From Vogesella sp. XCS3 (lineage in GTDB: Bacteria; Pseudomonadota; Gammaproteobacteria; Burkholderiales; Chromobacteriaceae): a stretch of 64,000 bases of DNA. The translations under genes were made by a program, and so were the position numbers. This document shows positions 45,040 through 54,600 of the stretch, in pieces; the stretch's first letter is position 1, and every line of letters begins with the position of its first letter. The stretch spans positions 2,602,501-2,666,500 of the forward strand of contig NZ_CP085530.1 of NCBI RefSeq assembly GCF_020616155.1, given 5' to 3'. Below the pieces are notes generated by a model. It ran no database searches, was not told the origin of the DNA, and saw only the letters and a program-made list of their open reading frames with translations.

Positions 45040-45560
45040 CAGCGCCCCGCTTTCGTTACCGGTTCCAGCGTGGCCAGCAGCGCGCTCATCGACGCGTCCA
45101 GCGCGTCCAGCTGCGCGGCGTCCAGCGGCGCCAGGATGCGCGCCATATTATCCACATGTGCCCCCACTACCTCGTTGACCAGATCCAGCCCCTGTGGCGT
45201 TAGCTGCACCAGCAGGCTGCGTGCGTCGTCGGGGTTGGGCAGGCGGCATACCAGGCCGCGCTCGGCCAGCAGCTGCAGTTGGCGCGTCATGGTGCCGGAC
45301 GACAGCATCAGGCTGGAAAACAGCGCGGTGGGCGCCAGGCAATACGGTGTGCCACTGCGGCGCAGCGTGGCCAGCACGTCGAATTCCCAGTTGCTGATGC
45401 CGTATTGGCCGAAGGTGTCGTTCAGCCGTTTTTGCAGCTGGATGCTGCAGCGGCCCAGCCGGCCGATGATGGCCATGTGGCGGGTCTCCAGGTCGGGGCG
45501 TTCGCGCTGCCATTGCGCGCGGATGGCGTCTACGGCGTCGGGGGTGTTCGGGGTATCCAT
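45039..45560 (-). CDS. MarR-family transcriptional regulator
   Basis: 173 residues. Winged-helix core with NDTFGQYGISNWEFDVLATL, SSLMLSSGTMTRQLQLLAER (recognition region) and LVCRLPNPDDARSLLVQLTP (wing), typical MarR. ATG 45560 with AGGAG 9 bases upstream. It sits between a co-transcribed and a divergent EamA gene, with several TCAAGATA half-sites in the shared promoter (45583-45653), so it most likely represses both and itself. Confidence 0.92.
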   Translation of the reverse strand: MDTPNTPDAVDAIRAQWQRERPDLETRHMAIIGRLGRCSIQLQKRLNDTFGQYGISNWEFDVLATLRRSGTPYCLAPTALFSSLMLSSGTMTRQLQLLAERGLVCRLPNPDDARSLLVQLTPQGLDLVNEVVGAHVDNMARILAPLDAAQLDALDASMSALLATLEPVTKAGR

Positions 45561-45582
45561 GCCGGCTCCTGATAGCTCGGGT

Positions 45583-45653
45583 TCAAGATAAATATCTTGA
45601 GTTGAAGATAAATTATCGATACGATAATTATATCTTGAATTGGAGATATCTTC
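45583..45653. promoter_or_regulatory. MarR operator cluster in the divergent promoter
   Basis: Perfect palindrome TCAAGATA-AA-TATCTTGA at 45583-45600; a second, looser dyad runs from GAAGATA (45604) to TATCTTGA (45631-45638), and a further GATATCTTC lies at 45645. The half-site TCAAGATA/TATCTTGA thus occurs at least four times with small changes. The region is AT-rich, unlike the neighbourhood, and ends at the GTG start of the divergent gene. Confidence 0.75.
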
Positions 45654-46529
45654 GTGACGACTGCTTCCCGCCTGTGGCGCGACACCCTGCTCACCGCCGT
45701 GGTGCCGCTGATCTGGGGCTCTACCTACCTGGTGACCACGCAATGGTTGCCGCCTGGCCTGCCGTTCAGCGCCGGTGTGCTGCGCGTGCTGCCGGCTGGC
45801 TTGCTATTGCTGTTGTGGACGCGCCACCTGCCGCAACGGCAGGAGTGGCCGCGTTTGCTGCTGCTGTCGCTGCTGAATATCGGTGCCTTCCAGGCGCTGT
45901 TGTTCATGGCGGCCTACCGCTTGCCCGGTGGTATCGCCGCCGTGCTGGGCGCGATCCAGCCGCTGTTGATGATGAGCCTGTTGTGGCTGCTGGAGCGGCA
46001 AACCCCACGGCCGCTGGTGTTGCTGGCGGCGTGTACGGGGCTGGCCGGCATGGCGGTGTTGCTGAATGCCGGCAACGCGCAGTGGGATACGCTGGGCGTG
46101 TTGGCGGCGGCCGGCGGCGCCATCGTGATGGCGCTGGGCATGTACCTGGCGCGGCGCTGGGGCAGCAGCCTGCCGCTGCTGGCGCTAACCGGCTGGCAGC
46201 TGACGCTGGGCGGGCTGATGTTGCTACCGGCCGCGCTGTGGCTGGACCCGCCGATGCCGGCGCTGTCTGCGGCCAACGTGGCGGGCTATGCCTACCTGTC
46301 GCTGGTGGGCGCGCTGCTGGCCTACGGCTTGTGGTTTCGTGGCCTGCGCCTGCTGCCGCCGGTGGCGGTGTCGGCGCTGGGGCTGCTCAGCCCGGTGGCA
46401 GCGGTCATCCTGGGCTGGGTGGCGCTGGGGCAAAGCCTGCACGGCTGGACGCTGGCCGGCATGGTAACCGTGCTGGCCAGCGTGCTGTGCGTGCAGCTGG
46501 CCAGCAGCCGGCGCGTGGCGCGGGCTTAG
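45654..46529 (+). CDS. EamA/DMT-family transporter (YedA-like)
   Basis: 291 residues, ten predicted helices. Seen: AVVPLIWGSTYLVTTQWLPP, typical of the YedA branch, GAIQPLLMMSLLWLLE in repeat one, and PPVAVSALGLLSPVAAVILG in repeat two. The start is GTG at 45654 with GGAG upstream. Divergent from marR and controlled by the same operators. The compound exported is unknown; a MarR ligand and exporter substrate are often the same. Confidence 0.87.
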   Translation: MTTASRLWRDTLLTAVVPLIWGSTYLVTTQWLPPGLPFSAGVLRVLPAGLLLLLWTRHLPQRQEWPRLLLLSLLNIGAFQALLFMAAYRLPGGIAAVLGAIQPLLMMSLLWLLERQTPRPLVLLAACTGLAGMAVLLNAGNAQWDTLGVLAAAGGAIVMALGMYLARRWGSSLPLLALTGWQLTLGGLMLLPAALWLDPPMPALSAANVAGYAYLSLVGALLAYGLWFRGLRLLPPVAVSALGLLSPVAAVILGWVALGQSLHGWTLAGMVTVLASVLCVQLASSRRVARA

Positions 46530-46534
46530 CGCTA

Positions 46535-46903
46535 TCAATCGCGCTGGCAGACGCGGATCAGGTGCCCGTCCGGGTCGGCCAGGACAAAAGTCTGGCCGTA
46601 GGGCTCCTCGCGTAGCGGGGTGACGATGTTCAGGCTGCGGTCCTGCTGCCAGCGCGCGTACAGCGCCGCCACCGCGCTGCCGTCTGGCAGCATGATGCCG
46701 ATCTCGCCACGCGGCGCGGCGGCAGTATCGGGTGCGGTGCCGGACCACAGCGCAAACAGCGCGTCGCCGCTACCGGCAAAGGCCACGTACTGCGGGCTGC
46801 TGAAAACCGGCTTGGCGGCAAATAGCTGCTGGTAGAAGGCGGTGGAACGGGCGATGTCGCTGACGTAGATCAGCTGCAGGTTGGCAACGATGGCGGTGGT
46901 CAT
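46535..46903 (-). CDS. VOC superfamily protein (glyoxalase/bleomycin-resistance type)
   Basis: 122 residues, two beta-alpha-beta-beta-beta modules. Seen: LIYVSDIARSTAFYQQLF at the start and YGQTFVLADPDGHLIRVCQ at the end, the usual first and last blocks. Ribosome site AGAGGAAA before the ATG. The metal ligand pattern is incomplete, so it may bind rather than convert a small molecule. The substrate is unknown. Confidence 0.85.
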   Translation of the reverse strand: MTTAIVANLQLIYVSDIARSTAFYQQLFAAKPVFSSPQYVAFAGSGDALFALWSGTAPDTAAAPRGEIGIMLPDGSAVAALYARWQQDRSLNIVTPLREEPYGQTFVLADPDGHLIRVCQRD

Positions 46904-47018
46904 GGCAGGTTTCCTCTGTAGAGTGAAACCGCAGGCTACGCGCCCCCTGCTGCCAGCCTGCTGTCAGTAGCGGCTCAGTTTTTGTCGGTGTGCTGCGAGC
47001 CGGCAAACTGCCGAGTCG

Positions 47019-47672
47019 TCATGCAGGCGTGTCGTCCAGCAGGGTGATTTCCACCCGCTCCTTGCCGCGGCCCACGTTCTTGCGCTTCAGTGCGATGCGG
47101 CCAACCTCGCCGCTGTGGCGCAGGTGGGTGCCGCCGCAGGGCACGCGGGCGATGCCGGGTAGCTCCCAATAGCGGCGGCCGGCGTCGGCGTCGGAAAAGG
47201 CGCTGGTAATGGCCAGCTTGGCCGCAATCAGCGCGTCGATGCGCGTTTGCAAGGCGGGCAGGTGCGGGGTGATGGCTTGCGGCAGCGCAAAGTCGATGCG
47301 CGCCTTGTGCTCGGCGATGTGGGCGCCGATTTTTTCCACGTCCGGCAGGGTCTGGTAGATGGTTTCCAGCACTAGCTCGGCGGCAAAGTGCAGCCGCATC
47401 AGCCGGTAGCGCCGTGGCCAGTCCAGCTGCAGCGTCACCGCTACGCCGGGCTGCAAGCTGTGTTGCGATGGCAGCGTGTAGACGATGTCCTGCCCCTGCT
47501 TGCGCGCGGCCAGCACCGGCCAGCCGGCTATGCTGCCGTGGTCGCTTTCCTGGCCGCCGCTTTCGGCGTACAGGATGGTGGCGGCCAGCGTCAGCTCAGC
47601 GCCGGCCACGCTGGCTACCGTGGTGTCTAGCGTGCACAGGTAGGGGTCATCCCAGAATACCTTGCGGGTCAT
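47019..47672 (-). CDS. Alanyl-tRNA editing protein (AlaX-type)
   Basis: Stand-alone editing domain that hydrolyses mischarged Ser- or Gly-tRNA(Ala). Seen: ILYAESGGQESDHG, the zinc-site motif region RLMRLHFAAELVLE (where HxxxH of AlaRS reads HFAAE), and PCGGTHLRHSGEVG with the last ligands. 217 residues. ATG 47672 overlaps the stop of the upstream acetyltransferase by 4 bases (ATGA). The Glu in place of the second His is common in this bacterial branch, from memory. Confidence 0.88.
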   Translation of the reverse strand: MTRKVFWDDPYLCTLDTTVASVAGAELTLAATILYAESGGQESDHGSIAGWPVLAARKQGQDIVYTLPSQHSLQPGVAVTLQLDWPRRYRLMRLHFAAELVLETIYQTLPDVEKIGAHIAEHKARIDFALPQAITPHLPALQTRIDALIAAKLAITSAFSDADAGRRYWELPGIARVPCGGTHLRHSGEVGRIALKRKNVGRGKERVEITLLDDTPA

Positions 47673-48544
47673 GCCCGGCCCCGCTCTGCGGCCAACCTTT
47701 GGTAAATGGCCGGCTCTACTTTTTCCATGATGCGTTCCGGCTTGCCCAGTGCGCCAAAGCCGAACTGCGCGTACAAGCCGTGGGCGTCGGCGGTGGCCAG
47801 CATGAAGCGGCGCAGGTTTTGCAGCCGCGGGTGCAGCTGGATGTAGCGCATCAGCGCCTTGGCGATGCCCTGGCCACGCGCGCTGTCTACCACGAATACG
47901 TCGGCCAGGTAGCCGAAGGTGGCGTAGTCGGTAATCACGCGGGCGAAGGCCAGCTGCTGGCCGTCGGCGTTGTAGCCGCCGATCACCAGCGAGCCCTGCA
48001 ACGAGGCTTCGAAAATGTCGCGCGGCAGGCCGGCAGCCCAGTACGACTCGCGGCTCAGGTACTGGTACACCAGCTCGCGGTCCAGCCGGGCGCAGTCGGT
48101 ACTGAAGACGACGCCTGGCTGCGGCCCCTGCAGGCGTAGCCAGCGGTGGCCGGCGGCGTCGACGCCCTCGCCTGCCGGTTGCCAGCCTTGTTGCCGGTAA
48201 AACGCCAGCGCACGCGGGTTGGCCGCAAAGCATTTCAGCGAGGGGGTGGCGGTAAAGCGCAGGGCGGCGGCCTGCAGCAGGGCCTGGCCTATGCCCTGGC
48301 CTTGTGCGGCCGGCTGCACGTACAGGTGGTGCAGAAAGTTTTCTTTTTCGTATACCCCGGCAAAGCCCAGTACCTGGCCGTGCTCGTCTTGCGCTACCAG
48401 CAGGCTTTCGTCGGCGGTATCGCGGGCAAAGTCGCCCAGCTGCATGGCTTGGCCATCCAGCCAGGGAAAGCAGCTGCGGCGCGTGTCCAGATAGAGCTGC
48501 GCCAGCGCGGCGTGCTGATGCGGGGCGTAAGGCAGGATGGTCAT
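47669..48544 (-). CDS. Tandem GNAT-domain acetyltransferase
   Basis: 291 residues made of two GNAT domains. The first has HHLYVQPAAQGQGIGQALLQ (motif A, about 71-90) followed by NPRALAFYRQQGW; the second has LADVFVVDSARGQGIAKALM (about 214-233) and ADAHGLYAQFGFG. The second domain resembles small stand-alone GNAT proteins. Ribosome site AAGGAG before the ATG. Coupled to AlaX downstream. The substrates are unknown. Confidence 0.87.
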   Translation of the reverse strand: MTILPYAPHQHAALAQLYLDTRRSCFPWLDGQAMQLGDFARDTADESLLVAQDEHGQVLGFAGVYEKENFLHHLYVQPAAQGQGIGQALLQAAALRFTATPSLKCFAANPRALAFYRQQGWQPAGEGVDAAGHRWLRLQGPQPGVVFSTDCARLDRELVYQYLSRESYWAAGLPRDIFEASLQGSLVIGGYNADGQQLAFARVITDYATFGYLADVFVVDSARGQGIAKALMRYIQLHPRLQNLRRFMLATADAHGLYAQFGFGALGKPERIMEKVEPAIYQRLAAERGRA

Positions 48545-48553
48545 ACGGACTCC

Positions 48554-49834
48554 TTAGTGACGCGGCCACCAGCACAGCGAGGCTTCGCGGCTGGCGTGGA
48601 CGAAACCCAGCTTACGATACAGATCGATGGCGTGGTAGTGGGCATCGGCCACAATCACCAGGCGCGGTACCCGCGCCAGCCCCCATTCGGCCAGTGCGCT
48701 GATCAGGCCGCTTGCCAGCCCCAGGCGCCGTGCTGCAGGCGCGGTGGCCACCATCTGGAAGCGCCCGAGCGCCTGCCAGGTAAACAGGCCGGCGCTGGCC
48801 TGCAGTTGCCCGCCGGCAAACACGCCCCAGACATGGCCGTGGCCGCTGTGTTCCAGCTGCAGGTAACGCTGCTGGAGCCCGCCCAGAAAGCGGCGATAGC
48901 CTGCTTCGTCGTGGCCGGGGTCGCGGCTGGCGGCCAGCAGCGACGCCCATTGCTGCCAGTCGTTTTCGCTGGCCAGCGGCCGCAGCGTGTGGCCGGCAGG
49001 TAGCCGGGTTGGCCGCAGGCTGTCGCGGGTAAGCAGCAGGGCAACGGTTTCCATGTACTGGTAGCCGGCGTCCAGCCACGGTTGGTAACGCGCGGCGCAG
49101 TCTTCGTCTTCCATCGCCCATAGCAGCGTGCGGTGCTGTACGCCGGCGTGGCCGGCAAAGGCGGCGTCGAAGCGGGCTTCCCATACATCGCGCTGCAGCG
49201 GCGCCTGGTCGGGCAGCAGCAGGTTGCCAAAGTAGAAATCGGGCTGCGCGGGGGTGGCCAGTTGCCAGTAGCCGGCATGACGGTTTAACCGGGCTTGTGC
49301 GCCCAGCAACTTGCGCTCGCTGAGCACACCCGGCATATCCAGAGACAGCGCCAGGATGTGGCGGTCGCCTTCCTGGCGGCTGGGGACAAAGCCCAGGCTG
49401 GTGGCCAGCCGCTGTGCCGGCAGGTTGGCCGCATGGGTGTCGGCTTCTACACGATGCAGGCCCAGCGGGTTGAAACCGGCGTGTAGTAACGCGGCACCGG
49501 CTTCGCGGGCGTAGCCCTGGCCCCAGTAGGCTTCGCCTAGCTCGATGCCGAACTGGGCTTCGCCGGCCAGGCTGGTGTAACGCAGGCCGACCGAGCCGAC
49601 GAGCGTACCGCCATCGGCCAGCGTAATGGCCAGCTGCCACGCCCGGCGCGGTGTGGCCTGCTGCTGGGCGATGAATTGCTGCAGCAGGGCGTCGCTAAAG
49701 TCGGGGCTGAGCTGGTGTGCGGCGTAGTGTTGCCCGAAGGCGCTACCCAGGCGCAGCTGGCGGTAGGCGGCCTGGTCGCTGGCGCAAAAGTCGCGCAGCT
49801 GCAGGCGTGGTGTTACTAGTGGCAGGGTCAGCAT
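48554..49834 (-). CDS. Tandem GNAT acetyltransferase (RimJ/RimL-like plus second domain)
   Basis: 426 residues. The N-terminal half is RimJ/RimL-like (VTPRLQLRDFCASDQAAYRQ; ELGEAYWGQGYAREAGAALL; LPAQRLATSLGFVPSR). The C-terminal half is a second GNAT with QMVATAPAARRLGLASGLIS and HYHAIDLYRKLGFV. ATG 49834 has AAAGG about 9 bases upstream. It lies 9 bases before the next tandem GNAT gene, so two double-GNAT proteins and AlaX form one operon. The substrates are unknown. Confidence 0.87.
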   Translation of the reverse strand: MLTLPLVTPRLQLRDFCASDQAAYRQLRLGSAFGQHYAAHQLSPDFSDALLQQFIAQQQATPRRAWQLAITLADGGTLVGSVGLRYTSLAGEAQFGIELGEAYWGQGYAREAGAALLHAGFNPLGLHRVEADTHAANLPAQRLATSLGFVPSRQEGDRHILALSLDMPGVLSERKLLGAQARLNRHAGYWQLATPAQPDFYFGNLLLPDQAPLQRDVWEARFDAAFAGHAGVQHRTLLWAMEDEDCAARYQPWLDAGYQYMETVALLLTRDSLRPTRLPAGHTLRPLASENDWQQWASLLAASRDPGHDEAGYRRFLGGLQQRYLQLEHSGHGHVWGVFAGGQLQASAGLFTWQALGRFQMVATAPAARRLGLASGLISALAEWGLARVPRLVIVADAHYHAIDLYRKLGFVHASREASLCWWPRH

Positions 49835-50034
49835 CGGTGTGGGCCTTTCTCCATTAACCAGCGCTGAACATAGTGCTGGTGCGAGTCGGGTAGCGCGGGG
49901 CGGTGGCTGGGCTGCACCAGGCTGCAAGCCTGGCTGCACAGGGTGTGCCACAGGCTATGGTGGTGTGGCGGGGGGAGCTCGTCGGCGAGCACGTCGCGCG
50001 CGAGATGGCGCGACAGGATAAAGAGCGATGCCAT
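49828..50034 (-). CDS. Small hypothetical protein overlapping the GNAT start
   Basis: 68 residues, His-rich (DELPPPHHHSLWH) with two Cys. ATG 50034 follows AAGGAAA about 9 bases upstream, and its stop overlaps the start of the tandem GNAT gene by 7 bases. The spacing and coupling favour a real gene, but there is no recognised family. Confidence 0.4.
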   Translation of the reverse strand: MASLFILSRHLARDVLADELPPPHHHSLWHTLCSQACSLVQPSHRPALPDSHQHYVQRWLMEKGPHRC

Positions 50035-50234
50035 GATGGCGTTTCCTTGAAAGAGCGTGGCCCGGTGCATGCAGCACGGTGTGGGCCGGTATGAATAAAG
50101 AGCGAATGCCGTCCGCGGGGCGGAGGACAGCGGCATTGTGGTGATGTGGCGTGGCGGCGTCAATGGCCGAAGGGGCAGACTGCAGCCAGCTTGCGGCTGG
50201 TGTGCGGTTTTATTGCCACGGGCTGCGTGAAAGA

Positions 50235-50264
50235 ACAAGGGCAAGCCATGCGGCTTGCCCTTGT
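50235..50264. terminator. Terminator of rarD, 13-bp stem
   Basis: ACAAGGGCAAGCC (50235-50247) pairs perfectly with GGCTTGCCCTTGT (50252-50264), 24 bases past the rarD stop on the minus strand. The stem shares its sequence with the hutH terminator. Confidence 0.75.
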
Positions 50265-50287
50265 GGTGTTGTGGCCAACGTTTGGCA

Positions 50288-51196
50288 CTAGGCGGTGGCC
50301 GCGCGCCGTGCTTTGAGGTAGCCCAGCAGGCCGTGGCCGGAGTACAGCGCCAGCGCCGCCCATATCAGGCCAAAGCCGATGGCGCGGCTACTGCCGAATG
50401 GCTCGTGGTACAGCCATACGCCCAGCAGCAGCTGGATGGTGGGCCCCAGGTACTGGATCAACCCTACCGTGGCCAGCTTCAGCCGGCGCGCGCCGCTGGC
50501 AAACAGCAGCAGCGGGATGGCGGTGACCACGCCGGCACCCATCAGCAGCGCGTCGGTGGCCAGGCCCAGCTGGCCAAACGCGCCGTCGCCGCGTACGGCA
50601 AACCACAACAGCGCCGCCAGCGCCAGCGGCAGCATCAGGAACGTTTCCAGCGCCAGCCCTTCCAGCGACGGCAGCGGCGCTTTTTTACGCAGCAGGCCGT
50701 ACACGCCAAAGGTGGCCGCCAGGCTCAGCGCCACCCACGGCAGCGTGCCCACCGATAACGTGAGCCACGCCACGCCCAGCGTGGCCAGGCCGATGGCGAT
50801 GCCCTGGGTGCGTGTCAGGCGTTCGCCCAGAAACAGCCGCCCAAGCAGCACGTTCACCAGCGGGTTGATGAAATAACCCAGGCTGGCTTCCACCACGCGG
50901 TTTTCGTTCACCGCCCAGATATAGATCAGCCAGTTGAACGACAGCAGCAGCGACGACAGCGCAAACACGCGCAGGCGGGCTCCGTCGCGCAGGCTGTCGC
51001 CCAGCCAGCGCCAGTTGCGCTGCACCAGCAGCAAGATGGCCACGAACAGTGCCGACCACACAATGCGGTGACACAGGATTTGCAGCGCCGGTACCGCGTG
51101 CAGCGGTTTCCAGTACAGCGGGAACAGGCCCCAGATAAAGAACGCGCCGGTGGCGTACAGCACGCCTTTGCCGGTTTCGTTGGGTGCAGATGACAT
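50288..51196 (-). CDS. rarD: RarD family EamA transporter
   Basis: 302 residues, ten predicted helices. Seen: GVLYATGAFFIWGLFPLYWK, SSLLLSFNWLIYIWAVNENR, EASLGYFINPLVNVLLGRLF and QYLGPTIQLLLGVWLYHEPF, diagnostic of RarD (named for a chloramphenicol-sensitivity phenotype). The transported compound is unknown. Monocistronic with its own terminator. Confidence 0.93.
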   Translation of the reverse strand: MSSAPNETGKGVLYATGAFFIWGLFPLYWKPLHAVPALQILCHRIVWSALFVAILLLVQRNWRWLGDSLRDGARLRVFALSSLLLSFNWLIYIWAVNENRVVEASLGYFINPLVNVLLGRLFLGERLTRTQGIAIGLATLGVAWLTLSVGTLPWVALSLAATFGVYGLLRKKAPLPSLEGLALETFLMLPLALAALLWFAVRGDGAFGQLGLATDALLMGAGVVTAIPLLLFASGARRLKLATVGLIQYLGPTIQLLLGVWLYHEPFGSSRAIGFGLIWAALALYSGHGLLGYLKARRAATA

Positions 51197-51612
51197 GGAT
51201 ACGTCTCTAAGGTTGGCCGCAAACAGCGGGTAGCCGCTAGCAGCAAGGATTCAAGCCAGCACTGTAGCGGTGCGGTGGTGGCGGGCTCAACCATGGCGGC
51301 AGAACGCAGTGTTTCCGCCTGTGGGGCCAGGGCCTGGCCAGTATGCCATGCGGCTGGCGGCGGCGATTTTGCTGCACTGGCACATTTGCCGCACTCGCCC
51401 GCGCGCGAGGCTTGAAAAAACGACAAAGCTTTTGACGTTTACGTTTGCGTCAACTAGTGTTCGCACAAAGCGGTAGCACGCCTGCCGACACACTATAAAG
51501 AGACAGAGACACCGCCCGCTGCCTACCGCTGCCGGGCTACATCACCAGGACGGGACGGCTCACAAGGCTTCACCCGACCCGCTGCGACAAGCACACAGAT
51601 GGAGGAGACACC
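51197..51612. promoter_or_regulatory. Intergenic region with candidate operator before the oxidoreductase
   Basis: 416 bp without a gene between divergent rarD and the oxidoreductase. One uptake word lies at 51212-51221. At 51432-51453 there is a dyad with outer half-sites TTGACG and CGTCAA and an inner TTTACG/TTTGCG, about 160 bases before the start codon. It resembles MerR-type (LiuR-like) sites of amino acid degradation genes, as far as I recall. Nothing else is recognised. Confidence 0.4.
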
Positions 51613-54600
51613 ATGTCGATTCGCCACGTCGAACTGGAAGACAAATACACGGCACCTACCGGGCAGGTATTGCTCAACGGTATCCAGGCGCTGGTACGCC
51701 TGCCGATGATGCAGCAGGCGCGCGACCGCGCCGCCGGGCTGAACACCGCCGGCTACGTTACCGGCTACCGCGGCTCGCCGCTGGGCAACGTGGACCAGAC
51801 CATGCAGAAGGCCAGCAAGCACCTGGCCGCGCATAATGTGGTGTTTCACCCGGGCCTCAACGAGGACCTGGCCGCCACCGCAGTGTGGGGCACGCAGCAG
51901 GTGAACATGTTCGAGGGTGCCAAGTACGACGGCGTGTATTCGATGTGGTACGGCAAGGGCCCCGGCGTGGACCGCTCCGGTGACGTGATCAAGCACGGCA
52001 ACGTGGCCGGCACCAGCAAGTTCGGCGGCGTGCTGCTGATCTGCGGCGACGACCACGCCGCCAAGTCGTCCACCTTCCCGCACCAGTCCGACCACATCCT
52101 GGCCGCCAGCATGATTCCGGTGCTGAGCCCGTCCGGCGTGCAAGAGGTGATCGACTACGGCCTGCATGCCTGGGCCATGAGCCGTTATTCCGGCTGCTGG
52201 GTGTCGATCAAGGCCATCTCCGACACCATCGAAAGTGCCGCCGTGGTGGACATCAGCCCCGAGCGCGTGCAAACGCTGATCCCCGAAGACTTCCCGCTGC
52301 CGCCGGACGGCTTGTCCATCCGCTGGCCGGATACCCCGCTGGCGCAGGAAAAGCGCGTGCTGCACCACCGCCTGTACGCCGCGTTGGCCTACGCCCGCGT
52401 CAACAAGCTCAACCACGTGACGCTGGATTCGCCGAAGGCGCGGCTGGGTATCATCACCTGTGGCAAGAGCTACCTGGACGTGATGCAGGCGCTGGACGAC
52501 CTGGGTATCGACGAAAAACTGGTCGCCGATATCGGCCTGCGCATTTTCAAGGTGGGCATGGTGTGGCCGCTGGAGCCGGAAGGCGTGCGCCAGTTTGCCG
52601 AGGGCCTGGAAGAGATCATGGTGATCGAGGAAAAACGCCAGATCATCGAATACCAGCTGAAAGAACAGCTGTACAACTGGCGCGACGACGTGCGCCCGCG
52701 CGTGGTGGGCAAGTTTGCCGAAAAAGGCGAATGGGCGCTGCCGCACGGCGACTGGCTGCTGCCGGCTGCTGGCGAGCTGACCCCGGCCATGATCGCCCGC
52801 GCCATCGCCAAGCGCCTGGCCAACCTGTACGACAGCCCGGTGATCCACGATCGCCTGAAGTTCTACGACGACAAGGAAGCCCAGCTGGTGAAACCGCGCG
52901 AAGCTATCGCGCGCATTCCGCATTACTGCAGTGGCTGCCCGCACAACACCAGCACCAAGGTGCCGGAAGGCAGCCGCGCCGTGGCCGGCATCGGTTGCCA
53001 CTACATGGCGCACTGGATCGAAGGCGACAGCACCAAGACCTTCACCCAGATGGGCGGCGAAGGCATTACCTGGCTGGGCCAGGCGCCGTTTACCACCACC
53101 AAGCACGTGTTCACCAACCTGGGTGACGGCACCTACTTCCACTCCGGCCTGCTGGCCATCCGCGCCGCGGTGGCAGGCAAGGTCAACATCACCTACAAGA
53201 TCCTGTACAACGACGCGGTGGCAATGACCGGCGGCCAGAATGTGGACGGCTACCTGGACGTGCCGATGATTACCCGCCAGGTACACGCCGAAGGGGTTGG
53301 CCGCATCGTCATCACCAGCGACGACCCGGACAAATACCGCACCGCGCACGGCCTGAAAGAAGGCCTGGCACCGGGCGTGGAGGTATTCCACCGCCGCGAG
53401 CTGGATCGCCTGCAAAAAGAGCTGCGCGAGCTGCCCGGCGTCACCATCCTGATCCACGACCAGACCTGTGCCGCCGAAAAACGCCGCCGCCGCAAACGCA
53501 AGGAGTTTCCCGACCCGGACCGCCGCGCCTTCATCAACGAACGCGTGTGCGAAGGCTGTGGTGACTGCGGCAAGAAATCCGGCTGCCTGTCGGTACTGCC
53601 GGTGGAAACCCCGCTGGGCCGCAAGCGCAAGATCGACCAGAGCAGCTGCAACAAAGACTTCTCCTGCGTGGAAGGCTTCTGCCCCAGCTTTGTGTCGGTG
53701 GCCGGCGCCAGCGTGAAAAAACCGGGTGGTGCCGCCGCCAGCCTGGACAGCATGGGTGCCCTGCCGGCCCCGCAGCTGCCCGGCTTGCACGAGCCGTTCG
53801 GCATCATGGTCACCGGCGTGGGCGGTACCGGTGTAGTGACCATTGGCCAGGTGCTGGCCATGGCCGCACACCTGGATAACAAGGGCGTGACCGTACTGGA
53901 TATGGCCGGCCTGGCGCAAAAAGGCGGCTCGGTGTGGTCGCATGTGCGCATTGCCGATAGCCAGGAAAAACTGCACGCCGTGCGCATTGCCGCCGGCGAC
54001 GCCAACCTGGTGCTGGGCTGCGATCTGGTGGTGACCGCCGCCGAGGAAGCGCTGGCCAAAATGCGCGAAGGCTTCAGCCACGTGGTGGTGAACAACTACG
54101 AATCGCCGACCAGCGCCTTCCTGAAAAACCCGGACGTGCGCTTCCCGGCCAAGGCCATGAAGGAAGCCATCATCGAGTCGGTAGGCAGCCAGCATTTTGC
54201 CGAGGTCAACGCCACCCGCATCGCCACCGCACTGATGGGCGACGCCATTGCGGCCAATATGTTCATGCTGGGTTACGCCTGGCAAAAAGGCCTGGTGCCG
54301 GTATCGCTGGAAGCCATCATGAAAGCGGTCGAGCTGAACGGTGCCGCCGTGAAGTTCAACCAGCAGGCCTTTGTCTGGGGCCGCCACGCCGCACACGACC
54401 CGGCGCGTATCGAGACCCTGGTCAGCCCGTCGGCCGTGGTGCAGTTTGTACCGCGTGATACGGTAGAGGGCGTACTGCACCACCGTAGCAAAGAGCTGGT
54501 GGCCTACCAGGACGATAAGTTGGCCGCACGCTACAAGGTGCTGGTGGAGCAGGTGAAAGCCGCCGAAGAACGTGCCAAGCCGGGCAGCAGCGCGCTGACA

